Assembly: GCF_902459705.1 (NCBI RefSeq)
Contig: NZ_CABPRU010000001.1
Span: 868,001-932,000 of the forward strand
DNA: 64,000 nt
Direction: 5' to 3'
From: Pandoraea terrigena
Lineage (GTDB): Bacteria; Pseudomonadota; Gammaproteobacteria; Burkholderiales; Burkholderiaceae
Position 1 is the stretch's first letter, and each line of letters opens with the position of its first letter. The translations under genes and the position numbers were made by a program. Positions 49,292 to 59,103 of this stretch are shown here, in pieces. The notes under the pieces are model-generated. The model saw nothing but the letters and a program-made list of their open reading frames with translations. It did no database searches and was not told where the DNA came from.

Positions 49292-50536
49292 ATGACAAGT
49301 GAACACGTACTCACCTCGGAAAAGAAGTATCCCGTGACCGACGCCGCGCGGGCTGCGCTGGCGATTGCCAAGCGCGGTTGCGACGAGCTGCTCGTGGAAG
49401 AGGAGTTCCTCCAGAAGCTGGCACGCAGCGAAGCGACCGGCAAGCCGCTGCGCATCAAGCTGGGGCTGGATCCGACGGCGCCGGACATCCACATCGGCCA
49501 CACCGTGGTGCTCAACAAGATGCGCCAGTTGCAGGATCTGGGGCATACAGTCATTTTCCTGATCGGCGATTTCACGTCGCTGATCGGTGACCCGTCGGGC
49601 CGTAACAGCACGCGTCCGCCGCTTACCCGCGAACAGATCGAGTCGAACGCCAAGACCTATTTCGAGCAGGCCGCGCTGGTGCTCGACCGCAACAAGACCG
49701 AAATTCGCTACAACAGCGAATGGTCGATGAAGCTGGGCGCGGACGGCATGATCAAGCTCGCGTCACGCTACACGATGGCGCGCATGCTCGAGCGCGAGGA
49801 CTTCACCAAGCGCTTCCAGGGGGGCGTGCCCATTGCCATCCACGAATTCCTCTATCCGCTCATGCAGGGTTACGACTCGGTCGCCCTGGAGTCGGACCTG
49901 GAGCTCGGCGGCACCGACCAGAAGTTCAACCTGCTCGTGGGCCGTGAATTGCAGAAGCAATACGGCCAGGAGCCGCAGTGCATCCTGACGATGCCGCTGC
50001 TCGAAGGATTGGACGGCGTCGAGAAGATGTCGAAGTCCAAGGGCAATTACGTGGGCATCAGCGAGAAGCCGAGCGAGATGTTCGGCAAGCTCATGAGTAT
50101 CTCGGACGACCTGATGTGGCGTTACTACGAGTTGCTCTCGTTCCGCTCGCTCGAGGAGATCGCGCAACTGCACAAGGACATCGAGGGCGGGCGCAATCCG
50201 CGCGACGTGAAGGTGCTGCTCGCGCAGGAGATCGTGGCCCGTTTCCATTCCCAGGCCGATGCCGAGCGCGCGCTCGACGACTTCAACGCGCGCGCCAGAG
50301 GTGGTGTGCCGGACGACATTCCGGAAGTTTCCCTCGACGGAGCCCCGCTGGGGATTGCGCAGGTCCTCAAGCAGGCCGGTCTGGTGCCGTCGACGTCGGA
50401 AGCCAACCGTAACATCGAGCAGGGCGGTGTGCGGATCGACGGCGAGGCGCTGTCCGACAAGGGCGCGAAGATCGACGCCGGCACCTATGTCGTGCAGGTC
50501 GGCAAGCGTCGCTTCGCGCGCGTGACGCTCGCTTGA
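49292..50536 (+). CDS. tyrS: Tyrosyl-tRNA synthetase
   Basis: A 414-residue class I synthetase. [10 protein letters not shown] (His67) and [12 protein letters not shown] (Lys245) are the ATP-binding motifs; the last 70 residues form the S4-like RNA-binding domain ([17 protein letters not shown]). The sequence is the type 2 (TyrZ-like) variety. It joins tyrosine to its tRNA, and is followed by the gene that edits D-tyrosyl-tRNA. Confidence 0.97.
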   Translation: MTSEHVLTSEKKYPVTDAARAALAIAKRGCDELLVEEEFLQKLARSEATGKPLRIKLGLDPTAPDIHIGHTVVLNKMRQLQDLGHTVIFLIGDFTSLIGDPSGRNSTRPPLTREQIESNAKTYFEQAALVLDRNKTEIRYNSEWSMKLGADGMIKLASRYTMARMLEREDFTKRFQGGVPIAIHEFLYPLMQGYDSVALESDLELGGTDQKFNLLVGRELQKQYGQEPQCILTMPLLEGLDGVEKMSKSKGNYVGISEKPSEMFGKLMSISDDLMWRYYELLSFRSLEEIAQLHKDIEGGRNPRDVKVLLAQEIVARFHSQADAERALDDFNARARGGVPDDIPEVSLDGAPLGIAQVLKQAGLVPSTSEANRNIEQGGVRIDGEALSDKGAKIDAGTYVVQVGKRRFARVTLA

Positions 50537-50579
50537 GCGCCCGCTCCGGATCGCCGGCCATGTTGCGCGCGCTGCCGCG

Positions 50580-51047
50580 ATGATTGCGCTTATCCAGCGC
50601 GTGCTCGAAGCCGCCGTAACGGTCGATGGCCGCACGGTAGGCGCCATCGGCCCGGGCCTGCTCGCCCTGGTGTGCGCCGAGCGTGGCGACACCGAGGCGA
50701 GCGCGGACAAACTGCTCGCGAAGCTGCTCGGCTATCGCGTCTTCTCGGACGACGCGGGCAAGATGAACCGCAGCGTGTCGAGCCTCGACGGCAACGGCGC
50801 GGTCGGCGGCTTGTTGCTCGTCTCGCAGTTCACGCTGGCGGCCGATACCAACAGCGGCACCCGGCCGAGCTTCACCCCGGCGGCCAGTCCGGCCGACGGC
50901 AAGCGGCTCTTCGATCATTTCGTGACGCAGGCGCGTGCGCGCCATCCGATCGTGGAGACGGGCGAATTCGGCGCGTACATGCGCGTCTCGCTCGTGAACG
51001 ACGGGCCGGTCACGTTCTGGCTTCAGACGCGTCCCGACGCCCACTGA
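50580..51047 (+). CDS. dtd: D-aminoacyl-tRNA deacylase
   Basis: A 155-residue protein. [20 protein letters not shown] contains the conserved SQFTL motif and [12 protein letters not shown] the Gly-cisPro-type C-terminal motif. It removes D-amino acids wrongly attached to tRNA. It lies 43 bases after tyrS, a logical partner. No strong ribosome-binding site precedes the ATG. Confidence 0.96.
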   Translation: MIALIQRVLEAAVTVDGRTVGAIGPGLLALVCAERGDTEASADKLLAKLLGYRVFSDDAGKMNRSVSSLDGNGAVGGLLLVSQFTLAADTNSGTRPSFTPAASPADGKRLFDHFVTQARARHPIVETGEFGAYMRVSLVNDGPVTFWLQTRPDAH

Positions 51048-51216
51048 CGTTCGTGGCAGTGGGCTTGGCGGCGCCATGCGCCACATGCCGCACTCGCCAA
51101 GGTCTTATCCCGAAAATTGCTCGGAATCGTCTGGATGTGGGCGGGCGCCCGCACGCGATTCGCATCGGTGTGATACCGTCGTCGAGTTCCGAAACGACAA
51201 TGCTTGGGAGATACCG

Positions 51217-51843
51217 ATGAAAGTCTGGAGTGACTCGTTTGCCGACAATGCGGCGATAGATGAACAGTTCGCCTTCGGCAAACCGGATGCACAGGCGCAC
51301 GTGGCGCTGTCGCAGAACAAGAATCCCCATCTGGCGTGGTCCGATGCGCCCGCCGGTACGCGTTCGTTTGTCGTGATCTGTACCGACAGCGACGTGCCGA
51401 GCCAGGGCGACGACGTCAACCGGGAAGGCCGCGAGGTGCCTGCGGATCTGCCGCGCGTCGATTTCTATCACTGGGTGCTCGTTGACATACCGGCGTCGGT
51501 GTCCGAGATTCCGGCCGCCAGCCACAGCAATCACGTCACGCCGCGCGGCAAGTTCGGCCCCGACGCGCTCGACGGCATGCGTCACGGCATCAACGACTAC
51601 ACCGCCTGGTTTGCGGGCGACGAGAGCATGAGCGGCGATTACTACGGCTACGACGGCCCGTGTCCGCCGTGGAACGACACGATCGTGCACCACTACCACT
51701 TCACCGTGTACGCACTCGATATTGCCCGTGTGCCGCTCGACGGCCGCTTCGGGGGGGATGACGTCCGCGCGGCGATTCAGCCGCATGTGCTTGGGCAGGC
51801 GCGCGTGACCGGCACCTACACGCTCAATCCGACGCTGGCCTGA
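51217..51843 (+). CDS. YbhB/YbcL family PEBP-like protein
   Basis: A 208-residue protein starting MKVWSDSF after GGGAGAT. The phosphatidylethanolamine-binding fold is marked by NPHLAWSDAPAGTRSFVVIC and YDGPCPPWNDTIVHHYHFTV. No signal peptide is seen, so it is cytoplasmic. Bacterial YbhB/YbcL proteins have no firm function. It is somewhat longer than YbhB, with an inserted region around residues 90-130. Confidence 0.9.
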   Translation: MKVWSDSFADNAAIDEQFAFGKPDAQAHVALSQNKNPHLAWSDAPAGTRSFVVICTDSDVPSQGDDVNREGREVPADLPRVDFYHWVLVDIPASVSEIPAASHSNHVTPRGKFGPDALDGMRHGINDYTAWFAGDESMSGDYYGYDGPCPPWNDTIVHHYHFTVYALDIARVPLDGRFGGDDVRAAIQPHVLGQARVTGTYTLNPTLA

Positions 51844-51884
51844 CGGGACTCCGCTGGCCTCCCGCTCGCTTTGGCTCACGCCAC

Positions 51885-51912
51885 ACGCAACACGCAATAC
51901 GCAATACGCAAC
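51885..51912 (+). repeat. Four 7-base tandem repeats before the histidine phosphatase gene
   Basis: ACGCAAC, ACGCAAT, ACGCAAT, ACGCAAC follow one another without gaps and end 7 bases before the ATG. They fill the ribosome-binding region; no Shine-Dalgarno is visible. Slippage here could alter expression. Confidence 0.8.
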
Positions 51913-51919
51913 CGCATCG

Positions 51920-52630
51920 ATGACTGGCATGACCACCACCCTGACTTTGATTCGCCATGGCGAGACTGACTGGAACCGCGCCAAACGGATCCAAGGGCAC
52001 ACCGATATCCCGCTCTCGACCGAGGGCGAGCATCAGGCGGTCTTGCTGGGGCAGCGTATTGCGCGCGAGGTGGCGGCGCGTGGGCGCGTGTTCGACCAGG
52101 TGCTTACGAGCGATCTGCAACGCGCGGTGCAGACGGCAGCGCCCGTCGCACGCGCGTGCGGCTTGCCGCTCGTGCGCACGGCGAGTCTGCGCGAGCGCCA
52201 CTACGGGGTCTTCGAAACCCGTGTGCCCGACGAGATCCAGGCGGAATTTCCGCAGGACTACGCGCGGTGGCAGAGCCGCGATCCCGATTTCGTGATTCCC
52301 GGCGGCGAGTCCACGCGAGGTTTCTACACGCGCATCACCGAGTCCGTTGCCCAGTTGCTGCGCGACCATGCGGGCCAGCATCTGGCGCTGGTGGCGCACG
52401 GTGGTGTGCTCGATTGCTGCTATCGGCTCGCAACGCGGCTGGCACTGACCGAGCCGCGTGCGTATCCGTTGCTCAATGCGAGCGTGAATCGCCTGGCCCA
52501 CGATGGCCAGCGCTGGCACGTGCTGTGTTGGGGGGATGTCACGCATCTGGACGCCGCCGTGCGCGACGAAAGCAACGACAGGCCGGAGGGCGCTGCCGGC
52601 ATGGATCGCGTCGATCCGCGCGTGGTGTAA
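51920..52630 (+). CDS. Histidine phosphatase family protein (GpmB/CobC-like)
   Basis: A 236-residue protein. LTLIRHGETDWNRAKRIQGH carries the RHG catalytic motif, RERHYGVFE the acid/base region and ALVAHGGVLDC the second histidine. Such enzymes range from phosphoglycerate mutases to broad phosphatases; this one may be either. An in-frame ATG at 51929 is an alternative start. The 32-residue C-terminal tail is not conserved in the family. Confidence 0.9.
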   Translation: MTGMTTTLTLIRHGETDWNRAKRIQGHTDIPLSTEGEHQAVLLGQRIAREVAARGRVFDQVLTSDLQRAVQTAAPVARACGLPLVRTASLRERHYGVFETRVPDEIQAEFPQDYARWQSRDPDFVIPGGESTRGFYTRITESVAQLLRDHAGQHLALVAHGGVLDCCYRLATRLALTEPRAYPLLNASVNRLAHDGQRWHVLCWGDVTHLDAAVRDESNDRPEGAAGMDRVDPRVV

Positions 52631-52669
52631 CGGGCGGGTCGGGGCAGGGGCCGTGCCGCGCAGACGCGC

Positions 52670-53656
52670 CTAGCGTTCCTGCGTTGACTGCACGACCACG
52701 ACATCGGGCGTCGCCAATGCGCGGCGCCGCGCGCGGTGCGCCACGCTGTTGCGCATCGACCAGCGGGCGACCTGCGCCATGTGACGCACCGCGGGGCGCA
52801 CCGTCAAGCGGCGCACCGTCGCCCCATCCTCGAAGCCGAGCATCGACTGCGACCAGTCGGGCAGCAGGTCGATGCCTGCGCGAAACAATACGCCGCTGAA
52901 CAGGCGCGCGCCCGTAAACGGCGCGGGCAGATGGCGCAACACGCGCACGACTTCGTCGGTGCGCTCGCTCGTGCGCAAGGCCGGGCGCATGGCCGCGAGA
53001 TAGTCGTCGATCTGGGCGACACTCGTCGGCACGTCGCGTGCGCCCAGCGCCACCGCAATGCGTGAGACTTCCGCGTAATACCGATCCTGCTCGCTGCGGG
53101 CGAACGCCGGATCCTTGTAGACGAGATAGCTGCGCAGGAAGCTGGACGTCTCGGCCACATGGACCCAGGTCAGCAGATCGGGGTCGTAGGCGGCGTAGGC
53201 GCGCCCGTCGGGCGCGATGCCCTTGACCTGCAGGTGGATGCGTCGCACCCGTTCGAGCAGCGCCTGTGCGTCGGCCGTATTGCCGAAGGTCGTGCCGCCG
53301 ATGAATGTCGCCGTGCGGCGCAGACGGCCGATCACGTCCTGCCGGAACGTCGAGTGATCCCAGACCCCGGCCATCGCGAGCGGGTGCAACGACTGCATCA
53401 GCAGCGCGCTGACGCCGCCGATCATCATGGCCGTGAAGTCGCCGTGCACGTGCCAGCAGGCGGCGTCCGGGCCGAACAGGCCGGGGTCGCCGGCTGGTGT
53501 GTCGTAGTTCAGGCGCGGTGCGCCGGGGCCGGAGGTCAGGCTGACCAGCCGCATGGCGATCGCGTGCCGCACACGCCCCGACACGCCCACCACCGGTCCG
53601 GCGGGCCGCAGGGGCGTTGCCGGAGGCGGTGTCGGGAGGTCGTCGTGCGAGGACAT
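52670..53656 (-). CDS. MpaB-like oxygenase (DUF2236)
   Basis: A 328-residue protein. SLHPLAMAGVWDHSTFRQD, the GRLRRTATFI segment and LTWVHVAETSSFLRSY match the DUF2236/MpaB family, named for the fungal mycophenolic-acid cleavage oxygenase and related to latex-clearing heme enzymes; the histidines are the likely heme ligands. The substrate is unknown. It lies 54 bases after ruvB on the same strand. Confidence 0.85.
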   Translation of the reverse strand: MSSHDDLPTPPPATPLRPAGPVVGVSGRVRHAIAMRLVSLTSGPGAPRLNYDTPAGDPGLFGPDAACWHVHGDFTAMMIGGVSALLMQSLHPLAMAGVWDHSTFRQDVIGRLRRTATFIGGTTFGNTADAQALLERVRRIHLQVKGIAPDGRAYAAYDPDLLTWVHVAETSSFLRSYLVYKDPAFARSEQDRYYAEVSRIAVALGARDVPTSVAQIDDYLAAMRPALRTSERTDEVVRVLRHLPAPFTGARLFSGVLFRAGIDLLPDWSQSMLGFEDGATVRRLTVRPAVRHMAQVARWSMRNSVAHRARRRALATPDVVVVQSTQER

Positions 53657-53710
53657 GCTGGGTTCAGCAGAAGACGAGTGAGAGTGGCGATGAGCGCGGG
53701 GCGGCGGGTA

Positions 53711-54781
53711 TCACTTGCCGGTGGCGTCGGGCGACCAGAGTGAACCGCTGTCCGGCGCACTGCCGGGCGCCGCCAGACCGAAGTGACGATACGCAGCGAG
53801 CGTCGCGACGCGTCCGCGAGGCGTACGTTGCAGGAAACCCTGCTGGATCAGGTACGGCTCGATCACGTCTTCGATCGTATCGCGCTCTTCGCCGATGGCG
53901 GCGGCGAGATTGTCGACGCCCACCGGCCCGCCATCGAATTTGTGGAGCACGGCTTCGAGCAGCTTGCGGTCCATCACGTCCAGGCCGACCGGATCGACGT
54001 CGAGCATCGAGAGTGCGGCGTCAGCCACGGCGGCGGTAATGCGCCCGTCGGCCCTCACTTCGGCGTAATCGCGCACACGGCGCAGCAAGCGGTTGGCGAT
54101 ACGTGGCGTGCCGCGCGCGCGCCGGGCGATCTCGTACGCGCCGTCGTCGACGATGGCCGCCCCGAGCAGGCCGGCCGAGCGGCGCACGATGCCCGCCAGT
54201 TCTTCGGCCGTGTAGAACTCCAGACGTGCGACGATCCCGAAGCGGTCGCGCAACGGATTCGTCAGCATGCCGGCGCGCGTGGTCGCCCCCACGAGCGTGA
54301 ATGGTTGAAGATCGAGCTTGACGCTGCGCGCCGCCGGGCCTTCCCCGATCATGATGTCGATCTGATAGTCCTCGAGCGCCGGGTACAGGATTTCCTCGAC
54401 GACCGGCGAAAGCCGGTGGATTTCGTCGATGAACAGCACGTCGTTGGCCTCGAGATTGGTCAGCAGCGCGGCGAGGTCGCCCGGGCGCTCGAGCACGGGA
54501 CCCGACGTCTGGCGCAAATGCACGCCCATTTCGCGGGCGATGATGTGGGCGAGCGTTGTCTTGCCCAGGCCCGGCGGACCGAAGAGCAGCACGTGGTCGA
54601 GCGGTTCCGAGCGCTTGCGCGCCGCCTCGATGAAGATTTCCAACTGGCCGCGCACCTTGCGCTGGCCAACGTACTCGTCAAGCAGCTTGGGACGCAGCGC
54701 GCGCTCGAACGCTTCTTCGTTAGGCGAGGCCGGGGTCGGCGCAATGATGCGCTCGGCGGCGAGTTTGTCGGTTTCGATCAT
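53711..54781 (-). CDS. ruvB: Holliday junction branch-migration ATPase RuvB
   Basis: A 356-residue AAA+ motor. Walker A GPPGLGKT (68-75), Walker B DEIH (119-122), [18 protein letters not shown] with sensor and arginine-finger residues, and the C-terminal winged helix ([14 protein letters not shown]). All look intact. RuvB rings drive branch migration with RuvA, then RuvC cuts. Unusually the upstream neighbour is ruvC, with no ruvA between. Confidence 0.97.
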   Translation of the reverse strand: MIETDKLAAERIIAPTPASPNEEAFERALRPKLLDEYVGQRKVRGQLEIFIEAARKRSEPLDHVLLFGPPGLGKTTLAHIIAREMGVHLRQTSGPVLERPGDLAALLTNLEANDVLFIDEIHRLSPVVEEILYPALEDYQIDIMIGEGPAARSVKLDLQPFTLVGATTRAGMLTNPLRDRFGIVARLEFYTAEELAGIVRRSAGLLGAAIVDDGAYEIARRARGTPRIANRLLRRVRDYAEVRADGRITAAVADAALSMLDVDPVGLDVMDRKLLEAVLHKFDGGPVGVDNLAAAIGEERDTIEDVIEPYLIQQGFLQRTPRGRVATLAAYRHFGLAAPGSAPDSGSLWSPDATGK

Positions 54782-54920
54782 GGCTGCATTGTAGCGCTTC
54801 GGACGTCGCTTGCCGGGACGGGGCCGCACGGTATCCCGCGACGTACGGCGATGTCCGCGGCCGTGACGGCAACGGTGATTGTGACGGTGAGTATGACGGT
54901 GAGTATGACGGTAGCGCCGC
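54782..54920. other. ruvC-ruvB gap lacking ruvA, with 12-base tandem repeats
   Basis: Only 139 bases separate ruvC from ruvB; a ruvA gene would need about 570. No frame or fragment resembling RuvA is visible. TGACGGTGAGTA is repeated at 54882-54893 and 54894-54905, with a partial third copy after. Confidence 0.7.
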
Positions 54921-55463
54921 TCAGCCGACCAGCCGGCCGCGTCGCACGCGCAGGCCCTTGGCTGCAAGGGTCGGGGCGACATTGACCAGCGCCGAGTACG
55001 TCTCGCCGCTGTGGGCGTGGCAGATGGCGACGCCCAGCGCGTCCGACGCATCCTTGCCCGGCGTGCCCGTGAGCGCGAGCAGGCGTGTGACCATCTCCTG
55101 CACCTGCTCTTTTCGGGCGCGTCCGTAGCCGACCACCGCTTGCTTGAGCTGCATCGGCGTGTATTCGAAGACCTCGAGCCCGCCGACCGACAGCGCCGTG
55201 ATCGCCGCGCCGCGCGCCTGTCCGAGCAGCAGCGTGGATTGCGGATTGACGTTGACGAATACTTTCTCGATGGCGGCCTGGTCCGGCCGGTAGGTGTCGA
55301 CCAGTTCCGCCACGCTTTCAAAGATGATGCGCAGCCGCGCGGGCAACGTGCCGTCGCCGGTGCGGATGACGCCGCTCGTCACATATTGCAGACGGCTGCC
55401 GTGTTTTTCGAGCACGCCGAAACCAGTGACGCGCAGCCCGGGGTCGATGCCAAGAATTCTCAT
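54921..55463 (-). CDS. ruvC: Holliday junction endonuclease RuvC
   Basis: A 180-residue nuclease. The four acidic catalytic residues are at the E. coli positions: Asp7 (LGIDPGL), Glu66 (AAIEKVFV), Asp138 and Asp141 (GKDASDALG). It resolves Holliday junctions by paired nicks. Longer upstream frames are possible but the family start is MRILGIDPG. It is divergent from hemJ. Confidence 0.97.
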   Translation of the reverse strand: MRILGIDPGLRVTGFGVLEKHGSRLQYVTSGVIRTGDGTLPARLRIIFESVAELVDTYRPDQAAIEKVFVNVNPQSTLLLGQARGAAITALSVGGLEVFEYTPMQLKQAVVGYGRARKEQVQEMVTRLLALTGTPGKDASDALGVAICHAHSGETYSALVNVAPTLAAKGLRVRRGRLVG

Positions 55464-55764
55464 GCGGGGGCCAGTGATCGGGGTGCCGACCAATGCGGGC
55501 GAAGAAGCCAATATGGCCCGTATTCTGGCACAGCCGCGCGAGGGCGTCGCCGAAGTCGTGTTTTGCCGGATGAGACGCACCAACGCCGCGCGCCAACACG
55601 TGACGGCCCGAAGCGCGAGGGCGATGCTGGCCGCGTCGCGTCGATATGCCGCGGGTCCCCAGCGCGAACGCGCGGGACGTTGGCCGTCACGATGCGCCGG
55701 ATTGTTGTACATTGCTTGCTGTTCAAAATATTTGACGGCCTGCGTGCGGGCTGCCCCGTCCCCG
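55464..55764. other. 301-base divergent region between ruvC and hemJ
   Basis: Promoters for both genes should be here. A TTGTAC (55705-55710) with AT-rich sequence 17 bases on could serve hemJ. No other feature is seen. Confidence 0.35.
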
Positions 55765-56181
55765 ATGCTCTGGATCAAAGCGCTGCACATCGTTTTCGTC
55801 GCCTCGTGGTTCGCCGGCCTGTTCTATCTGCCGCGCATTTTCGTCAACCTCGCGATGGAGAGCGATCCCGCTGCCACGCAGCGTCTGCTGCTCATGGCCC
55901 GCAAGCTCTATCGCTTCATGACGATTTTGGCGGTGCCCGCGCTCGCTTTCGGACTGATCCTCTGGCTGCACTACGGGATCGGACGCTACAGCGGCTGGTT
56001 GCACGCCAAGCTGCTTGTCGTGGTGTTGCTGCTGGGGTTTCACCACGCGTGCGGCCGTTTGCTGCGCAAATTCGAAACCGGCCGCAATACGCATTCGCAT
56101 CGCTGGTATCGTTATTTCAACGAATTTCCAGTGTTTGGGCTGCTCGCGGCGGTGATCCTCGTGGTCGTCAAGCCGTTCTGA
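55765..56181 (+). CDS. hemJ: Protoporphyrinogen oxidase HemJ-like (CopD family membrane protein)
   Basis: A 138-residue protein of four membrane segments. [20 protein letters not shown] with its conserved His near residue 7, and the middle [18 protein letters not shown], are typical of the HemJ/UPF0093 family, and the C-terminus ([20 protein letters not shown]) fits. HemJ oxidises protoporphyrinogen IX in heme synthesis. The label rests on family likeness; many genomes call it CopD-like. Confidence 0.85.
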   Translation: MLWIKALHIVFVASWFAGLFYLPRIFVNLAMESDPAATQRLLLMARKLYRFMTILAVPALAFGLILWLHYGIGRYSGWLHAKLLVVVLLLGFHHACGRLLRKFETGRNTHSHRWYRYFNEFPVFGLLAAVILVVVKPF

Positions 56182-56286
56182 CGCGTCGGTCATTTTTCAA
56201 CCTCGTCGGCGCGCATCGCCAGCGCCGACCACAGTCCCGTCCAGCGCCCACCCGGGCCAACCGCTGTTAGCCGAGAGGAGTCTGCC

Positions 56287-56907
56287 GTGAGTCTGACTTG
56301 CGATTATTTCGTGGCGCCGCCGTCGCCCTATGTCTACATGGGGCAGGCCCGCTTTGTCGAACTGGCACGTCGCTACGACGTGAAGATCCAGTTGAAGCCG
56401 ATGGACATCGGCCGCATCTTCGCCGTCTCGGGCGGCTTGCCGCTGGCCAAACGTGCGCCGCAGCGGCAAGCGTATCGTCTGGTCGAGCTGGCGCGCTGGT
56501 CCCGCTATCTTGGCGTGCCGCTCAACCTGGAACCGAAGCACTTCCCGGTGGCGGGCGATCTGGCGGCGCGGTGGATCGTCGCCGCGCAACTCGCCTATGG
56601 AACCGACCAGGCGCTTGCGCTGACGGCCGCCATTTCGAAGGCGCTTTGGGCCGAGGAGCGCAACATTGCCGACCCGGCGACGTTGCAGGCCATCGCCGAG
56701 CACCTGTCGCTCGACGGCGCGGCGCTGCTCGCTGCGTCGGAGGAGGCCGGCGTGCAGGCGACCTACGCCGCCAACACCGACGAGGCCGAACGTGCTGGCG
56801 TCTTCGGCGCGCCGTGGTTCGTGTTCGACGGCCAGCCCTACTGGGGGCAGGACCGCCTCGATTTTCTCGAGCGGGCGTTTGCCGACGCGCAGGGCGCTCG
56901 GCGCTGA
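56287..56907 (+). CDS. 2-hydroxychromene-2-carboxylate isomerase (DsbA/GST-kappa fold)
   Basis: A 206-residue protein starting at GTG after GAGAGGAG. CDYFVAPPSPYVYMGQARF is the N-terminal signature in which Ser contacts glutathione; GVFGAPWFVFDGQPYWGQDR is the cis-proline and C-terminal motif. Family members isomerise aromatic-degradation intermediates using glutathione. No naphthalene-type pathway genes are nearby, so the real substrate is open. Confidence 0.9.
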   Translation: MSLTCDYFVAPPSPYVYMGQARFVELARRYDVKIQLKPMDIGRIFAVSGGLPLAKRAPQRQAYRLVELARWSRYLGVPLNLEPKHFPVAGDLAARWIVAAQLAYGTDQALALTAAISKALWAEERNIADPATLQAIAEHLSLDGAALLAASEEAGVQATYAANTDEAERAGVFGAPWFVFDGQPYWGQDRLDFLERAFADAQGARR

Positions 56908-56980
56908 CCCGGCAAGCCGATCATGTCGTCCGCTGCCTGCGGGTGCTGGTAGCGGCAATCCCCCCCAAGGAGTGACGCGG

Positions 56981-57961
56981 ATGAGTCGTCCGGAAGTGGT
57001 GTTGTACAAGGAAGTGCCGCCGGACGTGCGCGCGCGATTGGCCGAGGCATTTACGTTGACGGAATTCGACGGGGTGAACGACGGCAATCGCGCGGAATTC
57101 GCCGCCGCGCTGGGCCGCGCCGAGGGCGCCATCGGCGGGGGCATGACCGTCACGCCGGCGTGGCTCGATGCGGCACCGAAGCTCAAGGCCTGGGCCACCA
57201 TTTCCGTGGGCTACGATCAGTTCGACGTACCCGATCTCACGCGTCGCGGCATCGTGCTGATGAACACGCCCGATGTGCTGACGCAAACCACGGCGGACAC
57301 CGTCTTCGCACTGATTCTGTCGAGCGCCCGGCGAGTGGTCGAACTGGCAGAGCTGGTGAAGTCGGGCGGCTGGACGGGGAGTCTCGGCGAGGCACATTTC
57401 GGTACCGACGTGCAAGGCAAGACGCTCGGCATCGTCGGCATGGGCCGTATCGGCGGCGCGGTCGCGCGTCGTGCCGCGCTCGGCTTCGGCATGAAGGTGC
57501 TGTACAGCAACCGCTCGCGCAACGAGGCCGCCGAGCAGGCGTACGGCGCGCAGCACCGGACGCTCCCGGCGTTATTGGCAGAAGCCGACTTCGTCGTGAC
57601 GCTGGTGCCGCTGTCGCCGGCGACTGAACGGTTGATCGGGGCGAGCGAGTTCGCGCAGATGAAGCCGGGTGCGATCTTCATCAACGCCGCGCGTGGCAAG
57701 GTGATCGACGAAGCCGCGCTCATCGATGCGCTGGCGTCGGGCCATCTGCGTGGGGCCGGTCTCGATGTGTTCGAGCGCGAGCCGGTGTCGGTCGATTCGC
57801 CGCTGCTGAAGATGAAGCAAGTGGTCGCGCTGCCGCATATCGGTTCGGCCACGCACGAGACGCGCCATGCCATGGCCGCGTGCGCGGCGGACAACCTGAT
57901 CGCTGCGCTGACCGGTAAGCCGCTGCAGAACGCGGTCAATCCGCAGGCGCAGCAGCGCTGA
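56981..57961 (+). CDS. 2-hydroxyacid dehydrogenase (D-glycerate/2-ketogluconate reductase, GhrB-like)
   Basis: A 326-residue enzyme after AAGGAG. TLGIVGMGRIGGAVARRA is the NAD(P)-binding loop; NAARGKVIDEAALI, the Glu in FEREPVSVDS and the catalytic His in LPHIGSATHETR complete the active site. GhrB-type enzymes reduce glyoxylate, hydroxypyruvate or 2-keto-D-gluconate. Its position next to a gluconate/Entner-Doudoroff operon makes 2-ketogluconate reduction attractive, though not shown. Confidence 0.9.
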   Translation: MSRPEVVLYKEVPPDVRARLAEAFTLTEFDGVNDGNRAEFAAALGRAEGAIGGGMTVTPAWLDAAPKLKAWATISVGYDQFDVPDLTRRGIVLMNTPDVLTQTTADTVFALILSSARRVVELAELVKSGGWTGSLGEAHFGTDVQGKTLGIVGMGRIGGAVARRAALGFGMKVLYSNRSRNEAAEQAYGAQHRTLPALLAEADFVVTLVPLSPATERLIGASEFAQMKPGAIFINAARGKVIDEAALIDALASGHLRGAGLDVFEREPVSVDSPLLKMKQVVALPHIGSATHETRHAMAACAADNLIAALTGKPLQNAVNPQAQQR

Positions 57962-58039
57962 ACGAGCGCGAGGCGGAAGAGCGCGTCAGCGACGTGAACG
58001 TAACGAACGTGAGGCGAGGCGGGCGAGGCGTCGCCGTGG

Positions 58040-58885
58040 CTATCGCCCTTCGCTCGTCGTCCTGCGCCGGTTGATGACTTCCTTCGCGCGGGCGAGTTGT
58101 GTGGGCAGGCGGTCGCCCAGGCGCAACGCCATGCCCACGGCGAGCACGTCGCCGATGGCGAGGTGTGCGATGCGCGAGGTCAGCGGCGAGTAGACGTCGG
58201 TGTCTTCGTCGACATCGGCGAAGAGCGCCACACTCGCCTGCCGCGCCAGCGGCGAGTTGCTGTGCGTGATCGCAATCACGCTTGCGCCCGCGTTTCGTGC
58301 CAACTGGACGGCTTCGAGCAGATCCTGCGTGCGCCCGGTGTTGGATATTGCCACCACCACATCCCCCTGTTGCAGCAGCGCGGCCGACATCCCATAGACG
58401 TGCGGGTCGTTGTACGCCACGGTCGGCACCCCGAGTCGGAAGAACTTGTGCTGCATGTCCTGTGCGGCAATCCCTGACGCTCCCGCACCGTAGAACTCGA
58501 TGCGCCGTGCCCCGGCCAGCAATTCGATGGCTTGCCCGATGCTGTCGGGCGAGAGGTTGTTGCGAACCTGCATGAGGCTGCCAATGGTGCGGTCGAGCAC
58601 TTTGCTGGCGATGCCCGGCACCGGCTCGTCGGGCCGGACATCGCGATGCACGAACGGTACCCCTTGGGCGATGCCCTGTGCCAAGCGGATCTTGAACTCG
58701 CGATAGCCACTGCATCCCACTGCCTGGCAGAACCGGGCAATCGTCGGCTGACTGACGTTGGCGCGCTCGGCAAGTTCGTTCATCGACAGATCGACGACTT
58801 CGCGCGGCGCGTCCAGTACATAGGCCGCGAGCTTGCGCTCGGACGGGCGCAATTGGGTCAGCGTGGCTTCGATTCGGTTCAGCAT
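58040..58885 (-). CDS. hexR: HexR-type RpiR-family repressor of Entner-Doudoroff genes
   Basis: A 281-residue protein starting MLNRIEATLTQLRPSERK; an ATG 9 bases upstream (58894) is the other choice. The N-terminal helix-turn-helix (MNELAERANVSQPTIARFC) and the SIS sugar-phosphate domain (FYGAGASGIAAQD, AISNTGRTQDLLEAV) match HexR, which in Pseudomonas binds KDPG and derepresses edd, eda and related genes. It is divergent from edd here, the expected arrangement. Two palindromes lie in the gap. Confidence 0.92.
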   Translation of the reverse strand: MLNRIEATLTQLRPSERKLAAYVLDAPREVVDLSMNELAERANVSQPTIARFCQAVGCSGYREFKIRLAQGIAQGVPFVHRDVRPDEPVPGIASKVLDRTIGSLMQVRNNLSPDSIGQAIELLAGARRIEFYGAGASGIAAQDMQHKFFRLGVPTVAYNDPHVYGMSAALLQQGDVVVAISNTGRTQDLLEAVQLARNAGASVIAITHSNSPLARQASVALFADVDEDTDVYSPLTSRIAHLAIGDVLAVGMALRLGDRLPTQLARAKEVINRRRTTSEGR

Positions 58886-58983
58886 GGTGAGCATCGGCAA
58901 AAGCAGGCGCCCACTATAGCACCCGCCGGCCCCCGCGCTACGGCGCGGAAGCCGGTATTCACGTGCGCAAGTTGCGGCAGAAA

Positions 58984-58998
58984 TGTACAAAAACTACA
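58984..58998. promoter_or_regulatory. HexR-like box near hexR
   Basis: TGTACAAAAACTACA, a 15-base imperfect palindrome ending in TGTA/TACA, 99 bases from the hexR start. It resembles the TGTA-N7-TACA HexR pattern described in other proteobacteria. Confidence 0.55.
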
Positions 58999-59103
58999 GA
59001 AATTCTTCATCCCGCATTATGGATTTGAATTTCTTGATACGGGATAATTTCACGCAACTACCGGAAATTGCTAGGTACAAGCCCGGATGCTGACGTCTTT
59101 CGA

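Noticed and set aside
51885-51912. Start of a CRISPR-like array
   Set aside because: The units are 7 bases and directly adjacent, with no spacers; it is a simple tandem repeat.
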